DNA from: DASQFQ01 sp038327685 | Lineage (GTDB): Bacteria; Actinomycetota; Thermoleophilia; Solirubrobacterales; Solirubrobacteraceae | Direction: 5' to 3' | Assembly (NCBI GenBank): GCA_038327685.1 | Contig: JBBQLH010000015.1 | Span: 1-54,181, forward strand | DNA: 54,181 nt | Shown here: positions 33,223 to 41,199 of the stretch, in pieces | Layout: each line of letters opens with the position of its first letter | Numbering within the stretch: the first letter of the stretch is position 1 | Made by a program: the position numbers and the translations under genes | The notes under the pieces: model-generated | Told to the model about the DNA's origin: nothing | What the model saw: the letters and a program-made list of their open reading frames with translations, nothing else | Databases searched by the model: none

Positions 33223-34443
33223 TCACGCGACCGGCGCCTCGATCCGCCGCAGCCGCCACACCCCCGGCATCGCCAGGGCCGCCACCGCGACCGCGAACCC
33301 GAGCAGGCCACCGACCACCAGCACCTCGGCGGAGCCGAACGCCGCCGCCAGCGGGCCCGCGAGCAGGAAGCCGAGCGGCAGCAGCGCCAGCGACCCCATC
33401 CAGTCGAACGCGCTGACACGCGAGATCGCGTGCGGCGGGATGCGCTCGGCGATCGCCGTGTCCCAGGCCACGTCGAACATCGAGAAGCCGAAGCCGACCA
33501 GCACGAACAGCGGCACGAGCGCCCACAGCGGCGGGCCGAGCGCGAACAGCGCGAACGAGGGCGGCCACAGCGCGGCCCAGCTCATCGCGAAGCGGATCGG
33601 GTGGCGCGGGCGCAGGCGCAGTCCCGCGACCGAGCCGATCAGCGTCCCCGCTCCCAGCGCGACCGCCAGCGCGCCGTAGACGCCCGTGCTCCCGTAGTTC
33701 TCCTCCGCGACGGTCGGGCCGAGCGTGAAGTACGGCCCGAGCGAGACGAGCAGCGCGACCGAGGTCGCCCCGATCACGACCCACGCCCACTGGCGCGAGC
33801 GCAGCTCCTGCCAGCCCGCGCGCAGCTCCGCCGTCATCGCCTGTCGCGGCGCGCGCTCGCCGCGCGAGCGGGGGCGCAGGCGCGAGAGCAGGAGCGCCGA
33901 GAACACGAACGTCGCCGCGTCGACCGCGAACGCCCAGCTCGCGCCGAGGCCGAGCACGAGCGCGGTCGCGATCGCCGGGCCGACGAGCTCGGCGGCGTTG
34001 GAGACGATGCTGTTGGCCGCGTTGGCCTGCTGCACCTCGCCATCCGGGACGGTCTGCGGGACGAGGCCGGTGACGGCCGGGTTGAAGAACGCCTCAGCCG
34101 TGCCGAATCCGGCCTCGATCACGACGATCGCCCAGATCGGCACCGGGCCGAGGAAGATCAGCACCGCCAGCGTCCCGTGCAGGACCGCGCGCACGACGTC
34201 GGTCGCGACCATGACGCGGTGGCGCTCGAGCCGGTCGGCCCACACCCCGCCGATCAGCACGAACAGCACGAGCGGGATCGCGTTGGCGGCGAGCACGATC
34301 CCGACGTCGCTCGGGGAGCCGATGTCGGTCACGTAGAGGGCGAGCGCGACGAACACGATCCGGTCGCCGAACGTGCTCGCGCTGGAGGCCGCCCACAGCA
34401 GCCGGAACTCACGATGACGCAGAACCGCCCTCACCGCGTCCAT
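33223..34443 (-). CDS. MFS transporter (MFS_3/EntS-like exporter)
   Basis: Major facilitator of 406 residues with 12 predicted TM helices. It begins REFRLLWAASSASTFGDRIVFVALALYV, typical of the EntS-like subgroup with G-D in TM1. The loop 2-3 motif is GGVWADRLERHRVMVATD, and a second GxxxDR-like loop is seen as WDTAIAERIPPHAISRVSAFDW. This subgroup exports siderophores or drugs, often with loose annotation. The ATG is just 11 bases from the divergent GTG of the SnoaL-like gene. Substrate unknown. Confidence 0.88.
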   Translation of the reverse strand: MDAVRAVLRHREFRLLWAASSASTFGDRIVFVALALYVTDIGSPSDVGIVLAANAIPLVLFVLIGGVWADRLERHRVMVATDVVRAVLHGTLAVLIFLGPVPIWAIVVIEAGFGTAEAFFNPAVTGLVPQTVPDGEVQQANAANSIVSNAAELVGPAIATALVLGLGASWAFAVDAATFVFSALLLSRLRPRSRGERAPRQAMTAELRAGWQELRSRQWAWVVIGATSVALLVSLGPYFTLGPTVAEENYGSTGVYGALAVALGAGTLIGSVAGLRLRPRHPIRFAMSWAALWPPSFALFALGPPLWALVPLFVLVGFGFSMFDVAWDTAIAERIPPHAISRVSAFDWMGSLALLPLGFLLAGPLAAAFGSAEVLVVGGLLGFAVAVAALAMPGVWRLRRIEAPVA

Positions 34444-34454
34444 GATGTCGGCCT

Positions 34455-34922
34455 GTGACCCCGGACGAGCTGTTCGACGAATGGGAGCGCGCGTGGTCCG
34501 GCCGCGACACGGCGGCCTTCGACCCGCTGTGCGACGACGATGTCCACTACGAGGACCCGCTGACCCCGGAGCCGCTCGAGGGCGCCGCCGCGATCGCGGG
34601 CCACGCCGAGCGCCTGTGGAACGCGTTCCCGGACGCGCGGCTGCAGAAGACCGGCGACCGCCTCGTCACCGGCCCGTACGTCGCCGCCCCGTGCAAGCTG
34701 CTGGCTACCCACCGCCGCGAGGTCGCCGGCCTCGCGGCCACGAACCGCTTCCTGATCGTCCACGCCGTCCTCTACTGCGAGCTGCGCGGCGAGCGGCTGC
34801 TGCGCATCCGCGGGTTCTACGACCTCTACGGCGCGGCGGTCCAGCTCGGCGTGCTGCCGAAGGCCGGCACCCTCGGGGAGAAGGCGCTGCTGATGCTGCG
34901 CGGCTTCGGGCTGCGCGCCTAG
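34455..34922 (+). CDS. SnoaL-like/NTF2-fold polyketide-cyclase-type protein
   Basis: 155 residues with the NTF2-like pattern: an N-terminal helix (ELFDEWERAWSGRDTAAF), DDDVHYEDPLTPEPLEG, a helix with LWNAFPDARL, then long strands. The PDARL and YEDP features match SnoaL-like ester cyclases, but many members are of unknown function. The GTG start is very close to the divergent MFS gene; CATGAT eight bases upstream is a weak -10. The stop lies seven bases before the UPF0157 gene. Confidence 0.8.
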   Translation: MTPDELFDEWERAWSGRDTAAFDPLCDDDVHYEDPLTPEPLEGAAAIAGHAERLWNAFPDARLQKTGDRLVTGPYVAAPCKLLATHRREVAGLAATNRFLIVHAVLYCELRGERLLRIRGFYDLYGAAVQLGVLPKAGTLGEKALLMLRGFGLRA

Positions 34923-34929
34923 GAGAGCC

Positions 34930-35490
34930 GTGGAGCGGCATCCGTCGCTGGACGACCGGTTCGACCCGGCCGTTCGCATCGTCGAGTACGACGCTGCGTG
35001 GCCGGCACGGGCTGCCGCGGAGCTGCGCCGTCTCGCAGAGGCGCTCGGCCCGGTCGCGGTGCGCCTGGAGCACGTCGGGTCGACCGCGGTGCCCGGTCTG
35101 GCCGCCAAGCCCATCCTCGACCTCCAGCTCTCGGTCGCCGCGATCGAGCCGCATGCGCGGTACGCCGCGCCGCTGGAGCGGCTGGGCTACCTGTTCGTCC
35201 CGGCGCCCGAGTCGCCGGACTACCACCTCTTCGCCAAGCCGCCGGAGCGGCCGCGCACGTACCACCTGCACGTCGCCGAGGCCGGCAGCGACCACGAGTT
35301 CCGCCATCTCGCGGTGCGCGACTTCCTCCGCGCCCGCGACCACGAGGCAGCCCGCTACGCCGCCCTCAAGCGGCAGGTCGCGGCACGGCACCCTCGCGAC
35401 CGACTCGCCTACATCGAGGGCAAGGACTCCTACGTCGCCGGTCTGGAAGCGCGCGCCGTGGCGTGGGCCGCTACCGGGCCACGACGGTGA
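34930..35490 (+). CDS. GrpB/UPF0157 family protein (nucleotidyltransferase fold)
   Basis: 186 residues. The signature EHVGSTAVPGLAAKPILDLQ (about 38-57) carries the GS...DxQ pattern of the nucleotidyltransferase superfamily. Further conserved are YHLFAKPPERPRTYHLHV and HLAVRDFLRARDHEAARYAALK. Such proteins are uncharacterised; in some genomes the domain is fused to CoaE. GTG start with GGAG upstream. The last 20 bases overlap the end of the convergent cupredoxin gene. Confidence 0.88.
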   Translation: MERHPSLDDRFDPAVRIVEYDAAWPARAAAELRRLAEALGPVAVRLEHVGSTAVPGLAAKPILDLQLSVAAIEPHARYAAPLERLGYLFVPAPESPDYHLFAKPPERPRTYHLHVAEAGSDHEFRHLAVRDFLRARDHEAARYAALKRQVAARHPRDRLAYIEGKDSYVAGLEARAVAWAATGPRR

Positions 35491-35851
35491 TCGTGCCGCG
35501 CTGGCTCGGATGGATCGTGCAGACGTAGTCGATCGTGCCGGTCTTGGTCAGCTTCGCCTCGTAGGTGTCGCCCTTCGACAGCGTCTTGGACCCGAAGCTC
35601 GCGCCCTTCTCGGCCTTGACCGTGTGCTGCACGTCGTCCTTGTTCGTCCAGCGCACCGACTGCCCGACGCGCGCGGTGACCTTGGCGGGGACGAAGAGGA
35701 TGTCCTTCATCTCGACCCGGACGAACTTGCCGCCGGACGCGGTGGCGGGCCCGGTGGCGCTGCCGCCCGCGTCCTTGGGGCCCGCGCTCTTCTCCGTGCC
35801 GCAGCCGGCGGCGAGCACGAGCAGCAGGGCGAGCAGGGAGCGGGACGGCAT
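35471..35851 (-). CDS. lipoprotein cupredoxin (amicyanin/plastocyanin-like), Gln in place of axial Met
   Basis: 126 residues. Lipoprotein signal with lipobox LAAGC (Cys17), a Gly/Ser/Ala linker, then a cupredoxin domain. Copper ligands are visible: His76 in DVQHTVKA, Cys111 and His114 in YVCTIHPSQRG. The position six after the Cys, Met98 in amicyanin, is Gln117. Gln as the axial ligand is known from stellacyanin and lowers the redox potential, so copper binding is still likely. It would act outside the membrane as a one-electron carrier. Its ATG has a -10 box six bases upstream, sharing bases with the argF box, and no ribosome site. Confidence 0.88.
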   Translation of the reverse strand: MPSRSLLALLLVLAAGCGTEKSAGPKDAGGSATGPATASGGKFVRVEMKDILFVPAKVTARVGQSVRWTNKDDVQHTVKAEKGASFGSKTLSKGDTYEAKLTKTGTIDYVCTIHPSQRGTITVVAR

Positions 35852-35857
35852 CGCAGG

Positions 35858-35867
35858 AGGGTACGGT
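35858..35867. promoter_or_regulatory. overlapping divergent -10 boxes for cupredoxin and argF
   Basis: The 22-base gap reads AGGGTACGGT at its centre. The plus strand TACGGT (35862-35867) ends six bases before the argF TTG. The minus strand TACCCT (35863-35858) ends six bases before the cupredoxin ATG. The boxes share the TA at 35862-35863, and both genes would be leaderless. Confidence 0.55.
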
Positions 35868-35873
35868 GCGGAC

Positions 35874-36755
35874 TTGCCACGCCACCTCCTCACGGGCGAG
35901 GAGCTCTCCGCCGATGAGCTCGCCCGCCTGCTCGACCGCGCGCTCGAGCTCAAGGCCGATCCGACCGCCTCGCGCGTGCTCGAGGACCGCACGGTCGCCC
36001 TGCTGTTCGAGCACCCCTCGACGCGCACGCGGACGTCTCTGGAGGCCGGCGTCGCGGAGATGGGCGGCCATCCGATGGTGCTCCGTGCGAACGAGCTGCA
36101 GCTCACGCGCGGCGAGTCCGTGCGCGACACCGCGCTGGTGTTCTCGCGCCACGCGGCGGCGATCGGCCTGCGCACCGGCAGCGAGGAGCGCTTGGAAGAG
36201 CTCGCGACCTACGCGACCGTGCCCGTCATCAACCTGCTCTCGCCGCTGCATCACCCCTGCCAGGCGCTCGCCGACCTGATGACGCTGCGCGAGGCGTTCG
36301 GCGACCTGGAGGGCCGGGTCCTCGCCTACGTCGGCGACGGCAACAACGTCGCGCGCTCGCTCGCGATCCTGGGCACGCTCGCGGGGCTCGAGGTGCGGAT
36401 CGCCGCGCCCGCCGCATACCAGCTCCCCGAGGCCCACGGCGCGCAGCTCACCGACGACCCGGCGGTGGCGGCCAACGGCGCCGACGCGCTCTACACCGAC
36501 GTCTGGGTCTCGATGGGCGACGACGAGGCGACGGCTGCCGAGCGCCGCCAGGCGCTGGCGCCGTTCCGGCTCGACGACGCCCTGCTCGATCGCGGCACAC
36601 CATGGGCGATCGCGCTCCACTGCCTGCCCGCGCACCCGGGCGAGGAGATCAGCGAGGCCGTGCTCTACGGCGAGCGCCAGCGCATCTGGGACCAGGCCGA
36701 GAACCGGCGACACGCCCAGAAGGCGCTGCTGGAACTCCTCGTTTCGACCCGTTGA
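35874..36755 (+). CDS. argF: ornithine carbamoyltransferase
   Basis: Carbamoyl phosphate plus ornithine gives citrulline, in arginine synthesis. 293 residues, slightly short of the usual 300-310. Carbamoyl-phosphate site STRTRTS, then ELQLTRGESVRDTA, HHPCQALADL, GDGNNVARSL, DVWVSMGDD (ornithine-binding S-M-G loop) and catalytic HCLPAHPGEEI. The start is TTG at 35874, because LPRHLLTGEEL begins family homology and a -10 box lies six bases upstream; AGGAGG also lies 12 bases before. No other arg genes are nearby. Anabolic role assumed. Confidence 0.95.
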   Translation: MPRHLLTGEELSADELARLLDRALELKADPTASRVLEDRTVALLFEHPSTRTRTSLEAGVAEMGGHPMVLRANELQLTRGESVRDTALVFSRHAAAIGLRTGSEERLEELATYATVPVINLLSPLHHPCQALADLMTLREAFGDLEGRVLAYVGDGNNVARSLAILGTLAGLEVRIAAPAAYQLPEAHGAQLTDDPAVAANGADALYTDVWVSMGDDEATAAERRQALAPFRLDDALLDRGTPWAIALHCLPAHPGEEISEAVLYGERQRIWDQAENRRHAQKALLELLVSTR

Positions 36756-36781
36756 GCAATGGAGTAGGGTCCGCGCCGACC

Positions 36782-37303
36782 ATGCCGTCGCCACGTCAGT
36801 CGAGCCGCAAGAAGTCCACCTCGGGGGCGCGCTCGCGCAGCGCCTCCGCGAGCAGGAGCGCCACCAAGGACAACGCCGGCGTGCGCGAGCAGCTCGCGCG
36901 CTTCCTCGACCCGCGCGAGGTCGTCGTGCTCACGCGCGAGCGTATGCAGGAGGCCGTCGACGACGCCGTCGAGCGCGGGCGCATGACGCGCCACGACGCC
37001 ACCGCCCTCGTCACGTCGCTGTTCGAGCGCGGCCGTGCGCAGACCGACGACCTGATCGCACAGATCGAGGACCTCGTGACCGGCACGCCGACGCGGATCG
37101 TGCGCGAGGTCGATCGCGCTCGCCGCGTCGCGGGCATCGGCTCGAACTTCCCCGTCTCGGGCTACGACGACCTGACCGCCGCGCAGGTCGGGGAGCGCCT
37201 CAACGACCTCTCGCCACCGGAGCTGCGCAAGGTCCGCGACTACGAGCGGCGCAACGCGAACCGCAAGTCAGTGCTCGAGAACATCGAGCGCAAGCTCGAC
37301 TAG
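36782..37303 (+). CDS. helical protein with a basic Ser-rich N-terminus
   Basis: 173 residues. The N-terminal 30 residues are Ser/Arg/Lys-rich (SSRKKSTSGARSRSASAS), able to bind nucleic acid. A helical region (about 33-120) resembles phasin or poly(hydroxyalkanoate) granule-associated proteins: REQLARFLDPREVVVLTRER. A conserved C-terminal block (YDDLTAAQVGERLNDLSP, then YERRNANRKSVLENIERKL) looks like a short SAP/Rho-N-like helical motif, which I recall from actinobacterial proteins. Function unassigned. TAGGGT lies 11 bases before the ATG. Confidence 0.72.
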   Translation: MPSPRQSSRKKSTSGARSRSASASRSATKDNAGVREQLARFLDPREVVVLTRERMQEAVDDAVERGRMTRHDATALVTSLFERGRAQTDDLIAQIEDLVTGTPTRIVREVDRARRVAGIGSNFPVSGYDDLTAAQVGERLNDLSPPELRKVRDYERRNANRKSVLENIERKLD

Positions 37304-37324
37304 CAGCCTGCCATCCTGGGGCGG

Positions 37325-38695
37325 GTGTCCAATCCCGCCCCCGCCCCTACCCGCGCGAACCGCCCCACGCGCGGCTCCGAGCTCGAGCTGACCGTCGACC
37401 GCCTCGCCTACGGCGGCAACGGCGTCGCCCGCCGCGAGGACGGCTACGTCGTGTTCGTCGCCGGCGCGGTCCCCGGCGACCGCGTTCGCGCCGTCGTCGG
37501 CAAGGCCAAGCGCGCCTACGCCGAGGCCCGCGCCGTCGAGGTGCTCGAGCCCTCGCCCGACCGCATCGAGCCCGTCGCCGATCACCCCGGCGCGCCCTGG
37601 CAGGTGCTGCCCTACGAGCGCCAGCTCGCGGTCAAGCAGGAGCAGGTCGACGACGCGCTGAGGCGCATCGGCCGCCTCGAGGGCTACGAGCTCGCCCCGA
37701 TCGTCGCGGCGCTCGAGCAGTGGCGCTACCGCAACAAGCTCGAGTACTCCTTCGGCGAGGGACCCGACGGCGAGCTGGTGTGCGGCTTCCATGCCCCCGG
37801 CCGCTTCGACCGGATTCTCCCGCTCGCGGACTGCAAGCTCGCCTCCGAGCGCTCCAACGCCGCGCGCGAGCAGGTGCTCGCGTTCTGCCGCGAGCAGGGC
37901 CTGGGCGCCTGGGACCGCCGCACGCAGCAGGGCTTCCTGCGCAACCTCGTCGTCCGCGAGGGCCGGCGCACCGGACAGCTGCAGGTTCGCCTGGTCACGT
38001 CGCCCGGCAAGCTCGACGCCGACGCGCTGATCGAGGCGGTCGACTCCGAGGGCCTGCTGTGGACGCAGACCGCGGGGCTGGGCGAGAGCACCCAGGGCGG
38101 CGAGACGGCGCTGCTGTCCGGCTCACCGCAGCTCCACGAGCAGCTCGGCGACCTGCGCTTCCTGATCTCCCCCGAGGCGTTCTTCCAGACCAACACGGAG
38201 ATGGCCGAGGTGCTCTACGGCCACGCCGCCGAAGCTGCCGACCTGCACGGCCGCGAGCGCGTGTTCGACCTCTACTGCGGGATCGGCACGATCGGCCTGT
38301 CGCTCGCCGCACGTGCGCGCGAGGTCGTCGGGGTCGAGATCGTCGAGCCGGCGGTGTCCGACGCGATCGAGAACGCCCGCCTCAACGAGATCACCAACGC
38401 CTCCTTCTACGCCGGCGACATCCGGCTGGCGATGCGCGACCTCGTCGAGCGCGCCGGCAAGCCCGACGTCGCCGTGATCGACCCGCCGCGTGCCGGCCTA
38501 TCGCAGAAGGTCGTGCGCCGCATCATCGAGGCAGGGCCGCAGCGGATCGTCTACGTCTCCTGCAACCCGACGACGCTCGCGCCGAACGCCGCGCAGCTCG
38601 TCGAGGCGGGCTGGGCGCTCAAGCACGTGCTGCCCGTCGACATGTTCCCCCAGACCCCGCACATCGAATGCGTCGCACTCCTGGAGAAGTCATGA
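37325..38695 (+). CDS. RNA (uracil-5-)methyltransferase, TrmA/RlmD-like, without Fe-S cysteines
   Basis: SAM-dependent methyltransferase of 456 residues, m5U type. An N-terminal TRAM domain (LELTVDRLAYGGNGVARRED), then the central RNA-binding part and the C-terminal Rossmann domain: VFDLYCGIGTIGLSLA, VIDPPRAGLS and VYVSCNPTTLAPNA with the catalytic Cys. After the TRAM domain most RlmC/RlmD proteins have four Cys for a 4Fe-4S cluster before LPYExQL. Here the segment is ADHPGAPWQVLPYERQLAVK with none of them, so it should be cluster-free. The target, tRNA U54 or 23S rRNA, cannot be told. GTG start. Confidence 0.9.
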   Translation: MSNPAPAPTRANRPTRGSELELTVDRLAYGGNGVARREDGYVVFVAGAVPGDRVRAVVGKAKRAYAEARAVEVLEPSPDRIEPVADHPGAPWQVLPYERQLAVKQEQVDDALRRIGRLEGYELAPIVAALEQWRYRNKLEYSFGEGPDGELVCGFHAPGRFDRILPLADCKLASERSNAAREQVLAFCREQGLGAWDRRTQQGFLRNLVVREGRRTGQLQVRLVTSPGKLDADALIEAVDSEGLLWTQTAGLGESTQGGETALLSGSPQLHEQLGDLRFLISPEAFFQTNTEMAEVLYGHAAEAADLHGRERVFDLYCGIGTIGLSLAARAREVVGVEIVEPAVSDAIENARLNEITNASFYAGDIRLAMRDLVERAGKPDVAVIDPPRAGLSQKVVRRIIEAGPQRIVYVSCNPTTLAPNAAQLVEAGWALKHVLPVDMFPQTPHIECVALLEKS

Positions 38696-39465
38696 GCCTC
38701 GTGCGCGTCACCCGCTTCGGCGTCGTCAACGCCTACCTCGTCGAGGAGGACGACGGCCTCACGCTCGTCGACACGACGATGGGCGGCGCCAGCGCGGCCA
38801 AGGCCATCCTCGCGGCGGCGGCCGAGATCGGCCGGCCGATCGTCCGGATCGCGCTCACCCATGCCCACGGCGACCACATCGGCGGGCTGGACGCGCTGGC
38901 CGCGGAGCTGCCCGGCGCCGAGGTGGCGATCTCCACGCGCGACGCTCGCCTGCTCGCGAAGGACAAGTCGACCGACCCCGGCGAGCCGCCGGAGGCAAAG
39001 CTGCGCGGCTCCTACCCCGGCGCCAAGACGCAGCCGACCCGGACGCTCTCGGCCGGCGACCGCGTCGGGTCGCTCGAGGTCGTCGCGGCGCCGGGCCACA
39101 CTCCCGGCCACATCGCGTTCCTCGACACTCGCGATCGCACCCTGATCGCCGGCGACGCCTACTCCACGCTGGGCGGCGTCGCCACCAGCGCGAAGGCCAA
39201 CCCGCGCTTCCCGCTGCCGGCGATCGCGACCTGGCACAAGCCGACCGCGCTCGAGACCGCCCGCGCGCTGCGCGCCCTCGACCCCGCCCGCCTCGCGCCC
39301 GGTCACGGCAAGATCGTCGACGCGCCCGCCGCGGCGATGGACGCCGCGATCGCAAAGGCCGCGCGGCCCTCTAGGCCGCTTCGGCGACGTCCGCCGCGAA
39401 GAGCGGGTCGTCGCGGCGGAAGCTCGCCATCGCGTTGGCGACGGCGAGGAAGGCCTGGGCGTTGA
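38692..39465 (+). CDS. metallo-beta-lactamase-fold hydrolase with antisense C-terminal extension
   Basis: MBL-fold metal hydrolase of 257 residues. Metal motif THAHGDHIGG (about 59-68), later PGHTPGHIAF and GDAYSTLGG, with a last His in LAPGHGKIV. The type is glyoxalase-II-like with unknown substrate. The ATG overlaps the upstream methyltransferase stop (ATGA), so the two are cotranscribed. The family ends near AIAKAARPS; the frame then runs on for about 30 Arg/Pro/Gly-rich residues over the end of the convergent hydrolase gene (overlap 39371-39465). A TAG at 39372-39374 is out of frame, so a lost stop or a base error is likely. Confidence 0.85.
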   Translation: MSLVRVTRFGVVNAYLVEEDDGLTLVDTTMGGASAAKAILAAAAEIGRPIVRIALTHAHGDHIGGLDALAAELPGAEVAISTRDARLLAKDKSTDPGEPPEAKLRGSYPGAKTQPTRTLSAGDRVGSLEVVAAPGHTPGHIAFLDTRDRTLIAGDAYSTLGGVATSAKANPRFPLPAIATWHKPTALETARALRALDPARLAPGHGKIVDAPAAAMDAAIAKAARPSRPLRRRPPRRAGRRGGSSPSRWRRRGRPGR

Positions 39466-40156
39466 CGCCCATGCCGCAGTGGGAGGCGCTGACCTCGACG
39501 AGCTCGTCGGCCTCCGGGTCCAGGCACGAGCGCCACTGCACGATGCCGTCGCTGCGCGAGTACACCGCGACGTAGCCGACGTCGTCCGGGACCGGGGCCT
39601 GGATCGCGGCCCGGAAGTCCGAGCAGCACCTGCCGCGCAGGCAGCTGAGGCGGAACATCCCCGGCACGTGCGCGGTGCCGAGCGCGCTCACGAGGCCGAC
39701 CTGCGCGAGCACGAGCGGGTGCACGGCGAGCATCGAGCGCGTCGGCGAGCCGAGCGTCACGATCCCCGAGACCAGCTCCGGCCGCCGGGTCGCCAGCGCG
39801 CGGGCGAAGACCCCGCCGCGGCTCTGCCCGATGACGACGACGCGCTCGCCGTGGCGCTCGGCCATGTGCTCGAGCCGCGCCTCGAGGCGGCGGCAGGCGT
39901 CCTCGGAGCAGTCGAGGTTGGCTCGGATGCCGGTGCGGTGCGTGCAGTAGCCGGCGCGGCGCAGCCACTGCGCCATCGTCCCGAGCGAGGCGTCGCCCGC
40001 CATGAACCCCGGGATCAGCAGGACCGGGCGGCGCTCCCCCGGCGGCAGGCCGAGGCCGCGGAAGACCGGGCTGCGACGCAGCGCGGCGGCCTCGAGGCCG
40101 ATGCGCGACTCCCGCCACATCGGCGGAATCCGCGGGAGAGCGGGGATAAGAGACAT
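39371..40156 (-). CDS. alpha/beta hydrolase (lipase/esterase-like)
   Basis: 261 residues, alpha/beta-hydrolase fold. PVLLIPGFMAGDASLGTMAQWL opens the core; the nucleophile elbow is GQSRGG; Asp near YSRSDGIVQW and His in SASHCGMGVN complete the triad. Six Cys in the middle and N-terminal parts (YCTHRTG, DCSEDACRR, SCLRGRCC) suggest disulphides, although no signal peptide is visible. Similar proteins are annotated as triacylglycerol lipases. It ends in antisense overlap with the MBL gene. Substrate unknown. Confidence 0.82.
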   Translation of the reverse strand: MSLIPALPRIPPMWRESRIGLEAAALRRSPVFRGLGLPPGERRPVLLIPGFMAGDASLGTMAQWLRRAGYCTHRTGIRANLDCSEDACRRLEARLEHMAERHGERVVVIGQSRGGVFARALATRRPELVSGIVTLGSPTRSMLAVHPLVLAQVGLVSALGTAHVPGMFRLSCLRGRCCSDFRAAIQAPVPDDVGYVAVYSRSDGIVQWRSCLDPEADELVEVSASHCGMGVNAQAFLAVANAMASFRRDDPLFAADVAEAA

Positions 40157-40247
40157 TTTGACCCGGTCCTTCTTCCCAGAAGAGTACGTTCACCCCACCC
40201 GGAATACATCGGCCTGGCGCGAAGACCGGACGAACGGCCAGTCCCGG

Positions 40248-40253
40248 TAGCAT
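40248..40253 (+). promoter_or_regulatory. -10 box (TAGCAT) for a probably leaderless transcript
   Basis: TAGCAT ends seven bases before the ATG at 40261. No Shine-Dalgarno lies between them. Confidence 0.4.
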
Positions 40254-40260
40254 CGCGCCG

Positions 40261-41199
40261 ATGCGCGCGGCCACCATCCGCGACGGCGCGATCGCCGTCG
40301 AGGAGCACCCCGACCCGGTCCCCGGCGACTCCGACCTGCTCGTCCGCGTCCGCGGCGCCGGGCTCAACGGCGCCGACATGCACCAGCTCAAGGGCCGCTA
40401 CCCGGCGCCGCCCGGCGCGCCGCAGGACATCCCCGGCCTCGAGCTCGCGGGCGAGGTCGTCGAGTGCGGGCCCGGCGTGCAGCGGTTCGTGCCCGGCGAC
40501 CGCGTGATGTCGATCGTCGCCGGCGGCGGCCAGGCGGAGCTCGCGGTGGTCCACGAGCGCACCGCGATGCCCGTGCCCGAGGAGCTCGACTGGGAGGCCG
40601 CCGGCGCCGTCCCCGAGGTCTTCACCACCGCCCACGACGCACTCTTCACCCAGGCCGGGCTGCTGCCCGGCGAGCGCCTGCTCGTCCACGGCGGCGCGGG
40701 CGGCGTCGGCATGGCCGCCGTCCAGCTCGGGCAGATGGCCGGCGCGCGCGTGACCGCGACCGTGCGCAACCCTGAGCTGCGCAAGCGCATCGACGCGCTC
40801 GACGTCCACGCGATCGACCCCGAGGGATTCGAGGAGCACGGCCCGTTCGACGTCGTGCTCGAGCTCGTGGGCGGCCCGAACATGCCGGGCAACCTGGCCG
40901 CGCTCGCGACCTGCGGCCGGATCGCGGTCATCGGCATCGGCGCCGGGGCGAAGACCGAGCTCAACCTCGGGCTGCTGATGGGCAAGCGCGCCACCATCCA
41001 CGGCTCGATGCTGCGCGCCCGCCCGCTCGAGGACAAGGCCGCCACCGCGCGCCTCGTCGAGCGCTCCGTGCTCCCCGGCTTCGCCTCCGGCGACCTCAGC
41101 GTCCCCGTCTGCGCGACCTATCCGCTCGACGCGGTCGCAGAGGCCTACGAGCGCTTCCAGGCCGGCGGCAAGCTCGGCAAGATCGTCCTGACGCCCTAG
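40261..41199 (+). CDS. medium-chain NADPH:quinone oxidoreductase-like protein
   Basis: MDR-superfamily reductase of 312 residues. N-terminal GroES-like domain (VRGAGLNGADMHQLKGRY, PGLELAGEVVECG) and a Rossmann domain with VHGGAGGVGMAAVQLG. No catalytic-zinc Cys/His set, so it is of the zinc-free quinone-reductase or crotonyl-CoA-reductase branch. The closing YPLDAVAEAYERFQAGGKLGKIVL is typical. Its stop shares CTAG with the stop of the convergent zinc-ribbon gene. Confidence 0.9.
   Translation: MRAATIRDGAIAVEEHPDPVPGDSDLLVRVRGAGLNGADMHQLKGRYPAPPGAPQDIPGLELAGEVVECGPGVQRFVPGDRVMSIVAGGGQAELAVVHERTAMPVPEELDWEAAGAVPEVFTTAHDALFTQAGLLPGERLLVHGGAGGVGMAAVQLGQMAGARVTATVRNPELRKRIDALDVHAIDPEGFEEHGPFDVVLELVGGPNMPGNLAALATCGRIAVIGIGAGAKTELNLGLLMGKRATIHGSMLRARPLEDKAATARLVERSVLPGFASGDLSVPVCATYPLDAVAEAYERFQAGGKLGKIVLTP

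Noticed and set aside
34651..34670. A fifth copy of the dispersed repeat (CCTCGTCACCGG)
   Set aside because: Only the CTCGTCACCGG core matches, as ordinary codons of the SnoaL-like gene; the hairpin parts are missing. The same holds for the SDR start at about 7308.
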